A program made the position numbers and the translations under genes. 64,000 bases of DNA from the NCBI GenBank assembly GCA_037074705.1, contig CM073591.1, positions 10,949,087 to 11,013,086 of the forward strand, in the 5' to 3' direction. The DNA comes from Zhengitettix transpicula (taxonomy: Eukaryota > Arthropoda > Insecta > Orthoptera > Tetrigidae). This document shows, in pieces, positions 9,690 through 20,726 of the stretch (position 1 is the first letter of the stretch; each line of letters starts with the position of its first letter). The notes beneath the pieces are model-generated. The model was given only the letters and a program-made list of their open reading frames with translations, had not been told where the DNA came from and did no database searches.

Positions 9690-11635
9690 GTTCTTTGGCT
9701 CTTTATCTTTATCTTTGTTTTATTTATTTTAAGTTTTTTGGATCTTTGTTTTTGTATTTTTATTTACTTTAAGTTATTTGGCTTCTTGTTTTATTTATTT
9801 ATAAGTTCTTTGGCTATTTGTTTTATTTATTTTAAGTTCTTTGGCTCTTTATTTATCCTTTCATTTAGTTAGTTCATGTTCTTTGGCTCTTATTTTTTTC
9901 TTTGTTTAAATTATAAAGTTAATTACAAAGTTATTTGTCTCTTTGTTTTATTTATTTTAAGTTCGGCGGCCCTTTGTTTTAGTTGTTTTAAGTTCTTTGG
10001 CTCTTTATTTATCCTTTCATTTAGTTAGTTCATGTTCTTTGGCTCTTATTTTTTTCTTTGTTTAAATTATAAAGTTAATTACAAAGTTATTTGTCTCTTT
10101 GTTTTATTTATTTTAAGTTCGGCGGCCCTTTGTTTTAGTTGTTTTAAGTTCTTTGGCTCTTTATTTATCCTTTCATTTAGTTAGTTCATGTTCTTTGGCT
10201 CTTATTTTTTTCTTTGTTTAAATTATAAAGTTAATTACAAAGTTATTTGTCTCTTTGTTTTATTTATTTTAAGTTCGGCGGCCCTTTGTTTTATTTATTT
10301 TAAGTTCTTTGGCTCTTTATTTATCCTTTCATTTAGTTAGTTCATGTTCTTTGGCTCTTATTTTTTTCTTTGTTTAAATTATAAAGTTAATTACAAAGTT
10401 ATTTGTCTCTTTGTTTTATTTATTTTAAGTTCGGCGGCCCTTTGTTTTAGTTGTTTTAAGTTCTTTGGCTCTTTGTTTTAACTTTATTTTAGTTATTTTA
10501 TGTTATTTGCCTCTTTGTTATTTCTTTATTTTAGTTATTTTAAGTTATGAGTCTCTTTGTTTTTATCTTTATTTTATATATATATTAAGTTTTTTGTCTC
10601 TTTGTTTTAATTATTTTAATTCGGCGGCTCTTTGTTTTAGTTGTTTTAAGTTCTTTGGCTCTTTGTTTTAACTTTATTTTAGTTATTTTATGTTATTTGG
10701 CTCTTTATTTATCCTCTCATTTAGTTAGTTCATGATCTTTGGCTCTTAGTTTTCTCTTTGTTTTAATTATAAAGTTAATTACAAAGCTATTTGTCTCTTT
10801 GTTTTATTTAAGTTCGGCGGCTCTTTGTTTTAGTTGTTTTAAGTTCTTTGGCTCTTTGTTTTAACTTTATTTTAGTTATTTTATGTTATTTGCCTCTTTG
10901 TTATTTCTTTATTTTAGTTTTTTTAAGTTATGAGTCTCTTTGTTTTTATCTTTATTTTATATATATATTAAGTTTTTTGTCTCTTTGTTTTATTTATTTT
11001 AAGTTCGGCGGCTCTTTGTTTTAGTTGTTTTAAGTTCTTTGGCTCTTTGTTTTAATTTTATTTTAGTTATTTTATGTTATTTGGCTCTTTATTTATCCTC
11101 TCATTTAGTTAGTTCATGATCTTTGGCTCTTAGTTTTCTCTTTGTTTTAATTATAAACTTAATTACAAAGCTATTTGTCTCTTTGTTTTATTTAAGTTCG
11201 GCGGCTCTTTGTTTTAGTTGTTTTAAGTTCTTTGTCTCTTTGTTTTAACTTTATTTTAGTTATTTTATGTTATTTGGCTCTTTGTTATTTATTTATTTTA
11301 GTTATTTTAAGTTATGAGTCTCTTTGTTTTTTATCTTTATTTTATATATATATTAAGTTTTTTGGCTCTTCGTTTTTATTATTTTAAGTTCTTTGACTCT
11401 GTATTTTCTTTGTTATAGTTAGTTATGTTCTGTGGCTCTATGTTTTTATCTTTGTTTTATTTATTTTACGTTTATATTTCTATCCTTTTCTAGTTATTTT
11501 CAGTTCTTCGGCTCTTTGATTTATTTATTTTAAGTTAAGTCTCTCTTTGTTTTATTTATTTTAAGTTGTTTTGCTCATCGTTTTTATCTTTGTTTTACTT
11601 ATCTTAAATTAATTGGCTCTTTGTTTTATTTCATT
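9690..11635. repeat. AT-rich tandem array with 156-bp higher-order unit
   Basis: A short motif (TTTTAAGTTCTTTGGCTC and variants) repeats throughout. In the first half a higher-order unit is exact: ATCCTTTCATTTAGTTAG occurs at 9855, 10011, 10167 and 10323, always 156 bp apart. The second half has a longer, less regular unit with CTCTCATTTAGTTAG near 10709 and 11097. The reverse complement of the basic motif forms the array at 14690-15515. Confidence 0.9.
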
Positions 11636-12654
11636 GTTCAACCGCCCCAGGAATTTGATGAAGGCTCATGAGTACGAGAAGACGATGACGTACCTACGAG
11701 CGTTGTTATTTTTTATTGCTCTTAGTGCAGTGAAGTTCATCTTCTCATTCCTTACTTGTTATTTAAGATTTCTTCCTCGTGCAACGTTCTCGTAATCCTA
11801 ACTTCTCCTCCCTTATTTTACGTACGTGGTGTTCCTCACATTGTCCCTGATCCTATTTCATGTAGTTTCAAATATGTACACTTTAAATTATTCATATCAC
11901 TATTCACGCATAGTCTTAAACATGTAGGGTATTTACGTGAGTCTCATTCATACTTTAGTAATCAATATCAATTAGACTCGTCCTGTTTCCTCAGCCGGGG
12001 ATTAATGGAACTAATAGAATCTAATCTAAGCGTCGAAAATTTGGACAATTTAAAATTTAAATTTATTTAGTTTTTCAAGTTTGTAGGTTATGAAGGTCGT
12101 TTCAACGTTGTTATTTTCAACAGACGTTAATAGTTTGCTTATTGTTTTATTTCTAGCTAGATTAATAAATAGCAAAGAGCGTTTAAATGAAAGGAAATGA
12201 AACAGTTCCAGCGAAGCTCCTCTGTAGGGTTGCGGCCGTGCAGTTGCACATCGTGGTCGCGTCTCCGTTCTCCTCCTCTTTCTTCTTCTTTTTTTTTGCG
12301 GGTTATTTGGCAAGCGTGGTGCTGCATGACGCAGGGCGCGTCTCTCCAATCTTTGAGGATGCAATTGTCCGCGTTATTCTCGATTCGTTTAGCAGAGGGA
12401 CGGAGCGGCGCTGCCAAATTGGATTACGTCCCGTCGGCCGAGCAGCAGCGGCAGCCATGGCGGGCGTCGCGACGCTGCAGCAACCGACACAATTCCCCCG
12501 GCTGGGGTAATTGCGTTATTCCTTCGACATGGAGATAGTTTACGGCGATTACGCAACACTGGGTCAGCTCCTACGCTTCTAGTAACATCTTTGAAACGAA
12601 GCGTTCCTCGGTAAAAGTAGAGCAGATTACCAAGAAATTGCACAGCGTACATAT
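11636..12654. other. Non-repetitive stretch with GC-rich island
   Basis: Bases 12220-12560 are GC-richer and high complexity, while the flanks are AT-rich. Competing open frames on both strands overlap without splice or start support, so none is called as a gene. A regulatory or exonic role is possible but unproven. Confidence 0.4.
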
Positions 12655-13785
12655 CTTTTATAAATAGGACGTAAGTTACCAAACAAAACTACAGTACGTC
12701 ATCTGTAATGAAAATAAAATAAATTCTTTGGTCCCTGAATGTTACAACTGCTTTGCACAAAGTACATTAACAGCTGTATCAATGCTAAGAGGACGTAAGT
12801 TACCAAAGAACACTACTGTACGTCATCTGTAATTACAGAAAAATATATTCTTTGTTATAATAATAATAAAAAAATTCTTTGGTCCCTGAATGTTACAACT
12901 TCTTTGCACAACGTACATTCACTGCTGTATCAATGCTAAGAGGGCGTAAGTTACCAAAGAACACTACAGTACGTCATCCGTAATTACAGAAAAATATATT
13001 CTTTTGTCATAATGAAAGAAAAATAAATTCTTTGGTCCCTGAATGTTACAACTTCTTTGCACAACGTACATCCACAGCTGTAACAACGATAAGAGGACGT
13101 AAGTTACCAAAGAACACTACCGTACGTCATCTGTAAATGAAAATAAAAATATATTCTTTTGTCATAATGAAAGAAAAATAAATTATTTGGCCCCTGAATG
13201 TTACAACTGCTTTGCACAACGTACATTCACTGATGTATCAATGCTAAGAGGACGTAAGTTACCAAAGAACACTACCGTACGTCATCTGTAATTACAGAAA
13301 AATATATTCTTTGTTATAATAATAATAATAAAAAAATTCTTTGGTCCCTGAATGTTACAACTTCTTTGCACAACGTACATCCACAGCTATATAAACGATA
13401 AAAGGACGTAAGTTACCAAAGAACACTACCGTACGTCATCTGTAAATGAAAAGAAAAATATATTCTTTTGTCATAATGAAAGAATAATAAAAAAATTCTT
13501 TGGTCCCTCAATGTTACAACTTCTTTGCCCAACGTACATCTACAGCTGTATCAATGCTAAGAGGACGTAAGTTACCAAAGAACACTACGGTACGTCATCT
13601 GTAAATGAAAATAAAAATATATTCTTTTGTCATTATGAAAGAAAAATAAATTCTTTGGTCCCTGAACGTCACACCTTCTTTGCACAACGTACATTCACAG
13701 CTGTAACAACGATAAGAGGACGTAAGTTACCAAAGGACACTACGGTACGTCATCTGTAAATGAAAAGAAAAATAATGACATATTC
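12655..13785. repeat. 155-bp tandem array, about seven copies
   Basis: TTCTTTGGTCCCTGAATG recurs near 12723, 12875, 13030, 13338 and 13650 with variants between. Each unit also holds GGACGTAAGTTACCAAAG and GTACGTCATCTGTAA. Single degraded units continue to about 14670 and through 15.5-17.0 kb. Confidence 0.9.
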
Positions 13786-14054
13786 TGACTATTGACAAAG
13801 ATATTACTCTAAATGTTCGTTCTGCAGTGCAGTTAAATGTTTAACTGACCAAAGAATCTATTTTTCTTTCACTGCAGCTGTCGTATGGAATTGCTTTTTA
13901 TTAATCAATGTCCCTTTTATCAAAGATATTACTGTAAACGTACGTTCCGCAAAGCACTTGTAACATTCACCGTCCAAAGAATTAATTTTTCTTTCATCAT
14001 AAATAAATATACTTCAGCTAATTTGTCAGAAAAAAACAATTTATTAATTAAATT

Positions 14055-14095
14055 AACAACGTTTCATCGCTTATTTTGCGACCTCTTCAGGTTCA
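14055..14095 (-). ncRNA. Hammerhead-like motif, left member of divergent pair
   Basis: The minus strand reads GAACCTGAAGAGGTCGC, loop AAAATAA, GCGATGAAACGTTGTT. Stem II is five pairs (one wobble). The AAC before CTGAAGA pairs with the GTT after the cleavage triplet GUU as stem I. One extra G sits before stem II. Partner at 14182. Confidence 0.5.
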
Positions 14096-14181
14096 AGTAC
14101 ATTTTTTTTTAAAAAAAATTGATTGAAATTTTCGGCCACGGCAGTCAGCATATCAGTCACCTATCATTGTTTTCTAAACTT

Positions 14182-14222
14182 GAACCTGATGAGGTCGCAA
14201 AATAAGCGTGAAACGTTGTTAA
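14182..14222 (+). ncRNA. Hammerhead-like motif, right member of divergent pair
   Basis: The plus strand reads GAACCTGATGAGGTCGC, AAAATAA, GCGTGAAACGTTGTTAATT. It is the same family as the 14055 copy with one base deleted from the 3' side of stem II. The two motifs point away from each other across a 90-bp spacer. Confidence 0.5.
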
Positions 14223-14403
14223 TTAAATTAATAAATTCTTTGTTCTGACTTAAAATTGGTTGATATTTATTTATTTTTTGAAATAAAAATAGGCAGAATA
14301 TACATTTATATATATATATGTCATTAATAAAGATTCCATATTTATCATATTTTAATTTAATACGTTTTACATACAATTTAAAATATTTTACTCAACTCGA
14401 AGG

Positions 14404-14444
14404 AAGACGTTTCAATACCTTTCCTGTACTTTCGTCAGGGTTGT
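14404..14444 (-). ncRNA. Hammerhead-like motif, GUC type
   Basis: The minus strand reads CCTGACGAAAGTAC, AGGAAAG, GTATTGAAACGTC. Stem II AGTAC/GTATT has five pairs, one a wobble, and the triplet is the canonical GUC. Stem I pairing is poor. Confidence 0.4.
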
Positions 14445-14559
14445 TCAGTTTCTTTTTTCTTTTACGGTAACACATTTGTTCTACCATACGTGCTGAAAAC
14501 AACAAACTGTATCTAAACGTTTATTTCTTCTTATTCTTGTTCGGCGGATGTTTATTTAG

Positions 14560-14670
14560 TTATGAAAGAAAAATAGATTCATTGGTCAGTGAAAGGTTAT
14601 AAATGCATTGCGGAACGCACATTTACAGTAATATCTTTGCTAAAAGGACGTAGGTTACCCAAAATATTCC
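14560..14670. repeat. Single degraded unit of the 155-bp family
   Basis: ATTCATTGGTCAGTGAAAGG, ACATTTACAGTAATATCTTT and AAAAGGACGTAGGTTACC follow in the order of the 12655-13785 units. Confidence 0.7.
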
Positions 14671-14689
14671 ATACAAATATAAAAATAAA

Positions 14690-15515
14690 GAGCCAAAGAA
14701 CATATATAACTAAAACAATGAAAATAAAAAGACTTAAACTAACAAAAACAAAGATAAATCAAAGACTCAACTGAAAATATATAAAACAACGATAAAAACA
14801 GAGAGCCCAAAAACTTAAAAGAACTAATTCAAATTGCCAAAGAACTTAAAATAACTAAAACAAAAAAACAAAGATACAAATAAGTTAAAATAACTAAACT
14901 AAAGAAAACAAAGTGAACCAAATAACTTAGAATAAAAAAGTAAAGAAATAACAACAAGAACGTAGGTTACCCAAATAACAACGAATTTAAGTACTAGAAA
15001 TACCTAAATCAAAGAGACAAATAACTTAAAATAACTAAAACAAAGAGACAAATAACTTAAAATAACTTAAACAAAGGGCCAAAGAACTTAAAATAAATAA
15101 ATAAACAAAAAGGCAATTACCTTAAAATAAATAAACAAACAAAAAGGCAAATAACTTAAAATAAATAAATAAACAAAAAGGCAAATAACTTAAAATAACT
15201 AAAACAAAGAAAAATAAAGAGGGAAAGAACTTAAAGTAAATAAAACAAAAAAACAAAGAGACAAATAAGTTAAAATACCTAAAACAAAGAAAACAAAAAG
15301 AGCTAAATAACTTAAAACAAAAAAGGAAAGAAATAACTGCGAACCAAAGTAGTTAAAATAAATAAATCAAATAGACAAATAACTTAAAATAACTAAAGAA
15401 AGATCCAAACAACTTAAAATAAATAAACAAACAAAGAGACAAAAACCTTAAAATAACTAAACAAAGAAAAATCAAAAGGCCAAAGAACTTAAAATAAATA
15501 AAACAAAACGCTGAA
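14690..15515. repeat. Inverted counterpart of the 9.7-kb AT-rich array
   Basis: The motif AAAGAACTTAAAATAA(C/A)TAAA is the reverse complement of the 9690-11635 motif. Spacing is irregular (about 25-35 bp). Together the two arrays flank the 155-bp array almost symmetrically. Confidence 0.88.
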
Positions 15516-16185
15516 ATGAAAGAAAAATATTGTTTGCTCAGTGATATTTATAACTGCAGCGATATTATACTTAATTTATTTAACTGTTTGGAGTTCAAAC
15601 TATTTATCGTGTTTTTACCCCATATATATGTCTCAGAGAACTTCTGAAGAGGCCCACAACAATCCGAGGGAAATAAATGGTACGAAGAAAGTATAGTTCC
15701 AGTGATTGTAAATAAATATCCTGAATTAAATCGTTGTTCAATGAAAGTTGTAAATTCTCCGCTAAAAGGCACATTTTACAGTAACATCTTTGCAGGTTCT
15801 TTGGTAAAAAATAGTAGTAGGAAATTGTTAATATATTACACTGGGCAAAGAGTTGTAAAAAAAATCGAGAGGATCCTAATTCACTGTAAGTTACAACTGC
15901 TACGATCAAAAAAAATATATTTACAGTAATATCTCTGAAAATGGTCGTTCCTTTGTCTAAACGGGCGGTGAAGTTACCAACCAACTACGTTACCTAAGAC
16001 AAAAAACAACATTTAATCGGTTGTTCACTTAAAGATAGGCAATTCCAGTAAGATCTTTGAAAATAATCTTCCCTTCGATTTCCTACAAAAAAAAGTGTAC
16101 AATCTCAATACAGCTGAAAAAAAAGACGAATTGATTCTTCGTTCACTGACAGTTATAGTGGTCCACACAACTTTACAGTAATATC
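15516..16185. repeat. Degraded units of the 155-bp family
   Basis: Recurring pieces such as TTTACAGTAATATCTTTG, CACTGTAAGTTACAACTGC and GGTAAAA mark diverged copies without clear periodicity. The SINE at 16186 inserted into one of them. Confidence 0.55.
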
Positions 16186-16706
16186 TTTTTTTTAGGGTAA
16201 CAGGCTACATGAGGGTAATCCACATGGTGGCAACTCCCCTTTAATAGTATAGGAAGGGATTTGAAAGGGGGGATGCGGAAGGGTAGACGAAGGTAGCCAA
16301 GGGTTAAGTAGGGTCCCCGGGCTATATGTTAAGGATCCTACCCGGTATTCGCCTAAAAGTAATGCAGGAAAAACCGTAGAAAAACCTGCATCGGGTAGGT
16401 CGGGCATTGGGTACTTGTCTCACGCCCTTCCGATAGCGGGAGAGGAGTTTGCTGTGGGGACGCAGCATTCCTTCCTCCGTACCTCGACCAGTTTAGGAGG
16501 CAGCTGGCCGACTGTTCCAATGGGAATAGCGGACAACTCTTACCGTATGCCCAAGGTCTGTGACCCCCAGGAACATACACCTCTCAAAAACAGGACGAGG
16601 TGCCTCGGCTTGTGGGAACCTTAGTTCAAAAACGGAGAGGAAAAGGCATCCCCAAAAGATGTCTCTCCTACAAGGTTCTGCCTGCGAGAGAATATCCGTC
16701 GCAGGC
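16186..16706 (-). mobile_element. SINE family copy 2, near full length
   Basis: The minus-strand 5' end is GCCTGCGACGGATATTCTC and the 3' end is CCTGTTACCCTAAAAAA. It is about 520 bp and contains the core GGCGAATACCGGGTAGGATC. The insertion site is legible: TTACAGTAATATCTTTT at 16173-16189 on one side and TTACAGTAACACTTTT at 16708-16723 on the other form a slightly diverged target-site duplication of about 16 bp. Together with the poly-A tail this shows LINE-type retroposition. Confidence 0.85.
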
Positions 16707-17399
16707 CTTACAGTAACACTTTTGATGTTCCTCGCTTAAATAGGAGTAAATTAATAAAAAAAACCGTATACTTGATTATGTATTACCAGAAAAGAAAATA
16801 GAATAAAATCGTTGGCCAATGAACCTTGTATATTATTTGCTCAACGAAACTTAGGTAAAACAGTCAAAGATTGCTAATAACTAACACTGCATAAAGAGTT
16901 GTAAAAAAAATATGGAGAGAATCTTCCTTCACTGCTAGGGGTAAAAACTCTCTGAAAGTGGTCGTCCCTTGGTAAGAAGGGGCATTCAACTACCAACCAC
17001 TCGGACAATGGAAGAGGGAGGAAAGACGAAAATTAGGGTGAGAGAGGCACAGAGAAGAAATAAAACAAGGAAAAGAAAAAACAAAAAGGGCAGAGAGAGA
17101 GAGAGAGAGAGATCAAAGGGACGAGACGAAGGAAAACCCAAATACGTTTCTTCAACTCCAGGGAATATCCAACTTTTCATCTTCACAGATGTTGCCCTTG
17201 AATGTTTTTGAAACACAAGAATTAAAACGTTCGACTGTGCAACAATACGTTAGTAAGAGAGAATCAGACATGAAAATTTAAATTTTCGTGTATCAGTTGT
17301 TTTTTTTACATTAATTGATTTTATATCTTTAACAAGTTTTTCAAAGAGCTGAGTGATTTTTTTGATTTTTTTTTCGGTAACAGATTCACTAATTTATCT
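16707..17399. other. Degraded repeat flank and (GA)n
   Basis: Bases 16707-16960 continue the 155-bp family. A (GA)n run lies near 17093-17112 inside a purine-rich block. No gene is supported. Confidence 0.45.
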
Positions 17400-18590
17400 A
17401 TTACTAAGGGGAAAAAATTGGAAAGAATAAAATCTTTGGTCAGTGAAAGTTAGACTGTGCCGCTAAACATATGACACGTTTCTAGTAATATCTTTGGAAG
17501 GTGTTTTTTAATGACTTACAGGGCAAAGTTTCTAAAAAATATAATTAAAAACATTACGTCAGCTGTTATGAAACATGAAAGTATAAAATTCGCTGGTCCG
17601 TTCAACGTACATTACTAGTAATATCTTTGGAAGGAGTATTTTAAATGACCAACAGGACATGTGTTACCAAAAATTAAAATAAAACACTACGTCAGATGTC
17701 CTGAAATATAAAAGAATTAAATCTATGGCCACTGAAAGTTAGTCTGTGCCGCTCAACGTTTCTAGGAATATCTTTGGAAGGAGTTTTTAATTAACAAGAG
17801 GACATGTTTTACCGAAAATTAAATATAAAGACTACGTCAGCTCGAACGATACATAAAATAATACAATCGCTGGTCCGTTCAACGTATATTGCTAGAAATA
17901 TCTTTGGAAGGAGTATTTACATTACCAACAGAACATGTGTTACCAAAAATTAAAATAAAACACTACGTCAGATGTCCTTAAATGTAAAAGAATTAAATCT
18001 ATGGCCACTGAAAGTTAGTCTGTGCCGCTCAACGTTTCTAGTAATATCTTTGCAAGGAGTTTTTAATTAACAACAGGCCATGTTTTACCGAAAATTAAAT
18101 AAAAAAAACACTACGTCAGCTCGAACGATACATAAAATAATAAAATCGCTGGTTCGTTCAACGTATATCGCTACTAATATCTTTGGAAGGAGTATTTTAA
18201 ATTACCAACAGGACATGTGTTACCAAAAATTAAAATAAAACACTACGTCAGATGTCCTTAAATATAAAAGAATTAAATCTATGGCCACTGAAAGTTAGTC
18301 TGTGCCGCTCAACGTTTCTAGTAATGTCTTTGCAAGGAGTTTTTAATTAACAACAGACCATGTTTTACCGAAAATTAAATAAAAAAAACACTACGTCAGC
18401 TCGAACGATACATAAAATAATAAAATCGCTGGCCCGTTCAACGTATTTTGCTAGAAATATCTTTGGAACGAGTATTTTAAATTACCAACAGGACATGTGT
18501 TACCAAAAATTAAAATAAAACACTACGTCAGATGTCCTGAAATGTAAAAGAATAAAATCGTTGGTCACTGAATTGACAGGAATATCTTTC
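17400..18590. repeat. ~280-bp dimeric tandem array
   Basis: Two related half-units alternate. One carries AATCGCTGGTCCGTTCAACG and CTACGTCAGATGTCCT, the other AATCTATGGCCACTGAAAG and CTACGTCAGCTCGAACG. CAGATGTCCT recurs about every 280 bp (near 17693, 17968, 18250 and 18531). Both halves share AATATCTTTGGAAGGAGT and CACTACGTCA with the 155-bp family, so they probably have a common ancestor. Confidence 0.88.
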
Positions 18591-18759
18591 AAAGTGATGA
18601 GACAGTTAAGAATTAATTATAAAAATACCTCACATATTTATACCAATGTTTCAGGTAATTTTTTGGTATATAAACCATTGTTAACTGAATTCTTGGTCAC
18701 TAATGTTAGTAGCGGCAGTTGATTGTCTTCATTTGTGGAATAAATTACTACAATATATA

Positions 18760-19045
18760 TATATATATACATATATTACTTTTTTCTGAAAGAAATTACA
18801 CGCTTGTTTAATAACCTGTTTTACCCCCACATTGGGCGCCAATTTGTTGGTAAACACAATTATTAATTACTATTATTTTTAAACGTTGGCCGCCACTTAG
18901 TAATAAATAAAAATAAATGCTCAGTTAGGCCCCCACGTTGGGCGCCAATTCGTAGTAAACCAATTATATATTCTACAATTTTCATATATTTTACCCCCCA
19001 CGTTGGGGTTGCGCCACTTTCTGGTAATCACAAATAAATTACTTG
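18760..19045 (-). repeat. Tandem GGCGCCA-containing repeat, LTR/PBS-like
   Basis: CACATTGGGCGCCAATTTGT (near 18820), AACGTTGGCCGCCACTTAGT (near 18882) and CACGTTGGGCGCCAATTCGT (near 18934) repeat, with a worn fourth copy near 19000. On the minus strand these read TGGCGCCCAACGTGGGGG, which resembles the primer-binding site that follows the 5' LTR in many Gypsy-type retroelements. No LTR or coding region is attached, so this may be solo fragments or an unrelated repeat. Related pieces occur at 4393, 22247 and 23685. Confidence 0.4.
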
Positions 19046-19773
19046 TTACAGTTGAGTCGTGCATTAAGTAAGTCTGTGAAGAAGAAGAAGAATAATAATA
19101 AACACGGGGTTGTTGTGTAGAGGTTTTCCTTCCTGCCGACACAGCGAGCTTCTTCTCTCCCCCCCCCCTTTCCCAGGTTTCCAGCAGAGACGCTTCGCAA
19201 GCCTGGAGTCTGCAAGCATTGGACAACCGTCGCCATGGCAACGCCTCCGCGGCGCGCCCACACACACACACATACACACACATAGCGCGCGCGTGTGTGA
19301 CAACACGGGACTCAACTGCTCTTTGCTCCAGTGCAGTATCACAGGGACAATGTCTTCTGCTGGCAGCGAAAAAAAAACCTCCCAGAGCTAATAAACACCA
19401 TTGGAGCAAGAATATTTTACTCCGTGGAGGAATTTCCTGATGGTTTCTCCTGTGGATACTTTGACCCCTACACAAACACACCCTGGAGTAACCACGGAAG
19501 GGCTGCTTATCACCTCTGACCCTTCCTCAATGTGGTGGGACGCACTTATCCATTATTGACATAATATTTTATTTTTTTACACGGTTATTTGTTAAAAAAT
19601 TTAACGAGTTATTTAACAGACACAGCTCTGAAGATGGCACAAAATATATGTAGAGAAACGTTTTTGTGCTATTAAATATATATATAAAAAATTATGTGTG
19701 TTCATGTATTAAGAGTAAGTTTTTATTTTGACCATTTCACTGCTTTTACTAGATTCTTATTTAAACTGGCAAG
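19046..19773. other. Non-repetitive stretch with CA and CG dinucleotide runs
   Basis: Bases 19257-19295 are CA/CG alternating DNA. An open frame on the plus strand at 19331-19519 ends in an aromatic-rich stretch (FSCGYFDPYTNTPWSNHG). Its composition looks protein-like, but it has no clear start or splice context and I do not recognise it. A worn hammerhead-like motif (CTGAAGATGGCAC...GAAACGTT) lies near 19630-19660. Confidence 0.35.
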
Positions 19774-20300
19774 GGCTATTCTCTCGCAGGCAGAACCTTC
19801 TAGGAGAGATACGAAGGGGCTACCTTTGGGGATGCCTTTTCCTCCGTTTTTGAACTAAGGTTCCCACAAGCCGAGGAACCTCGCCCTGTTCTGAGAGGTG
19901 TATGATGTTCCGGGGTTCACAGACCTTGGGCATACGGTAAGAGTTGTTCGCTGTTCCCATTGGAATAATCGGCCAGCTGCCTCCTAAACTGGTCAAGGCA
20001 TGACGAGGAGAAACCTGCGTCCCCACATCAAACCCCTCTCCCGCTATCCATGCAAGGGCGTGGGACAAGTACCCAATGCCCGACCTACCTGATGCAGGTT
20101 TTTCTAGGGTTTTCCCTGCATCACCTATAGGCGAATTGCCGGGTAGGATCCTTAAACCATAGCCCGGGGGCCCCTAGTTAACCCTTGGCTACCTTCCTCT
20201 ACCCTTCCGCATCCCCCCTTTCAAATCCCTTTCCTGTGCTATTAAAGGGGAGTTGCCACCATGTAGATTACCCTCATGTAGCCTGTTACCCTAAAAAAAA
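19774..20300 (+). mobile_element. SINE family copy 3, near full length
   Basis: The copy begins GGCTATTCTCTCGCAGGC, runs through GAACTAAGGTTCCCACAAG, the core GGCGAATTGCCGGGTAGGAT and ends CCTGTTACCCTAAAAAAAA. It is the best plus-strand reference for the family: about 525 bp, no open frame, poly-A tail. Pol III A and B boxes could not be placed with confidence, so its origin (tRNA, 5S or other) is open. Confidence 0.85.
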
Positions 20301-20726
20301 GTAAATATATATTAAGCTAAGTCCTGTTGCTCAAAGAGACTTCCGCCCCCCTCTAGAAATTTTTTAATATTAATAGTTATATATATATTGTAGTAATTAA
20401 AATGCAATTAATAATAAATAATTAAAAAACATTGTGTACTTTAATTGTTATCGGCAACCAGACACAAATCACACACAAGAATAACAGGGCTAAAGCATTG
20501 TAGGACTGTTTGGCGTCTTAAGAGAACGTCGAGGGCAGTCGGCGGTCAAGAACGGCAGAAAGCGGTCGTGATAGAAACAGACGAGACGTTTTCAAAAGTA
20601 AAGCAACGTAGAGGCAGAGTGCAGCATTCACCCATATAGGGCTGCAGAGGGATTGCTGAGTGTTTCCAGTTTTTAAAAAATTATCTGAATAACCGCGAAA
20701 TTGGCATAATTGCGGAATAAGTCATC
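20301..20726. other. Unannotated stretch
   Basis: A short TA run lies near 20380. Nothing else is recognised between the SINE and the mariner relic. Confidence 0.3.

Noticed and set aside
18921..19481. Open frame of 186 codons on the minus strand
   Set aside because: It crosses the GGCGCCA repeat, a CA/CG dinucleotide run and AT-rich DNA, has several competing frames and no recognisable domain.
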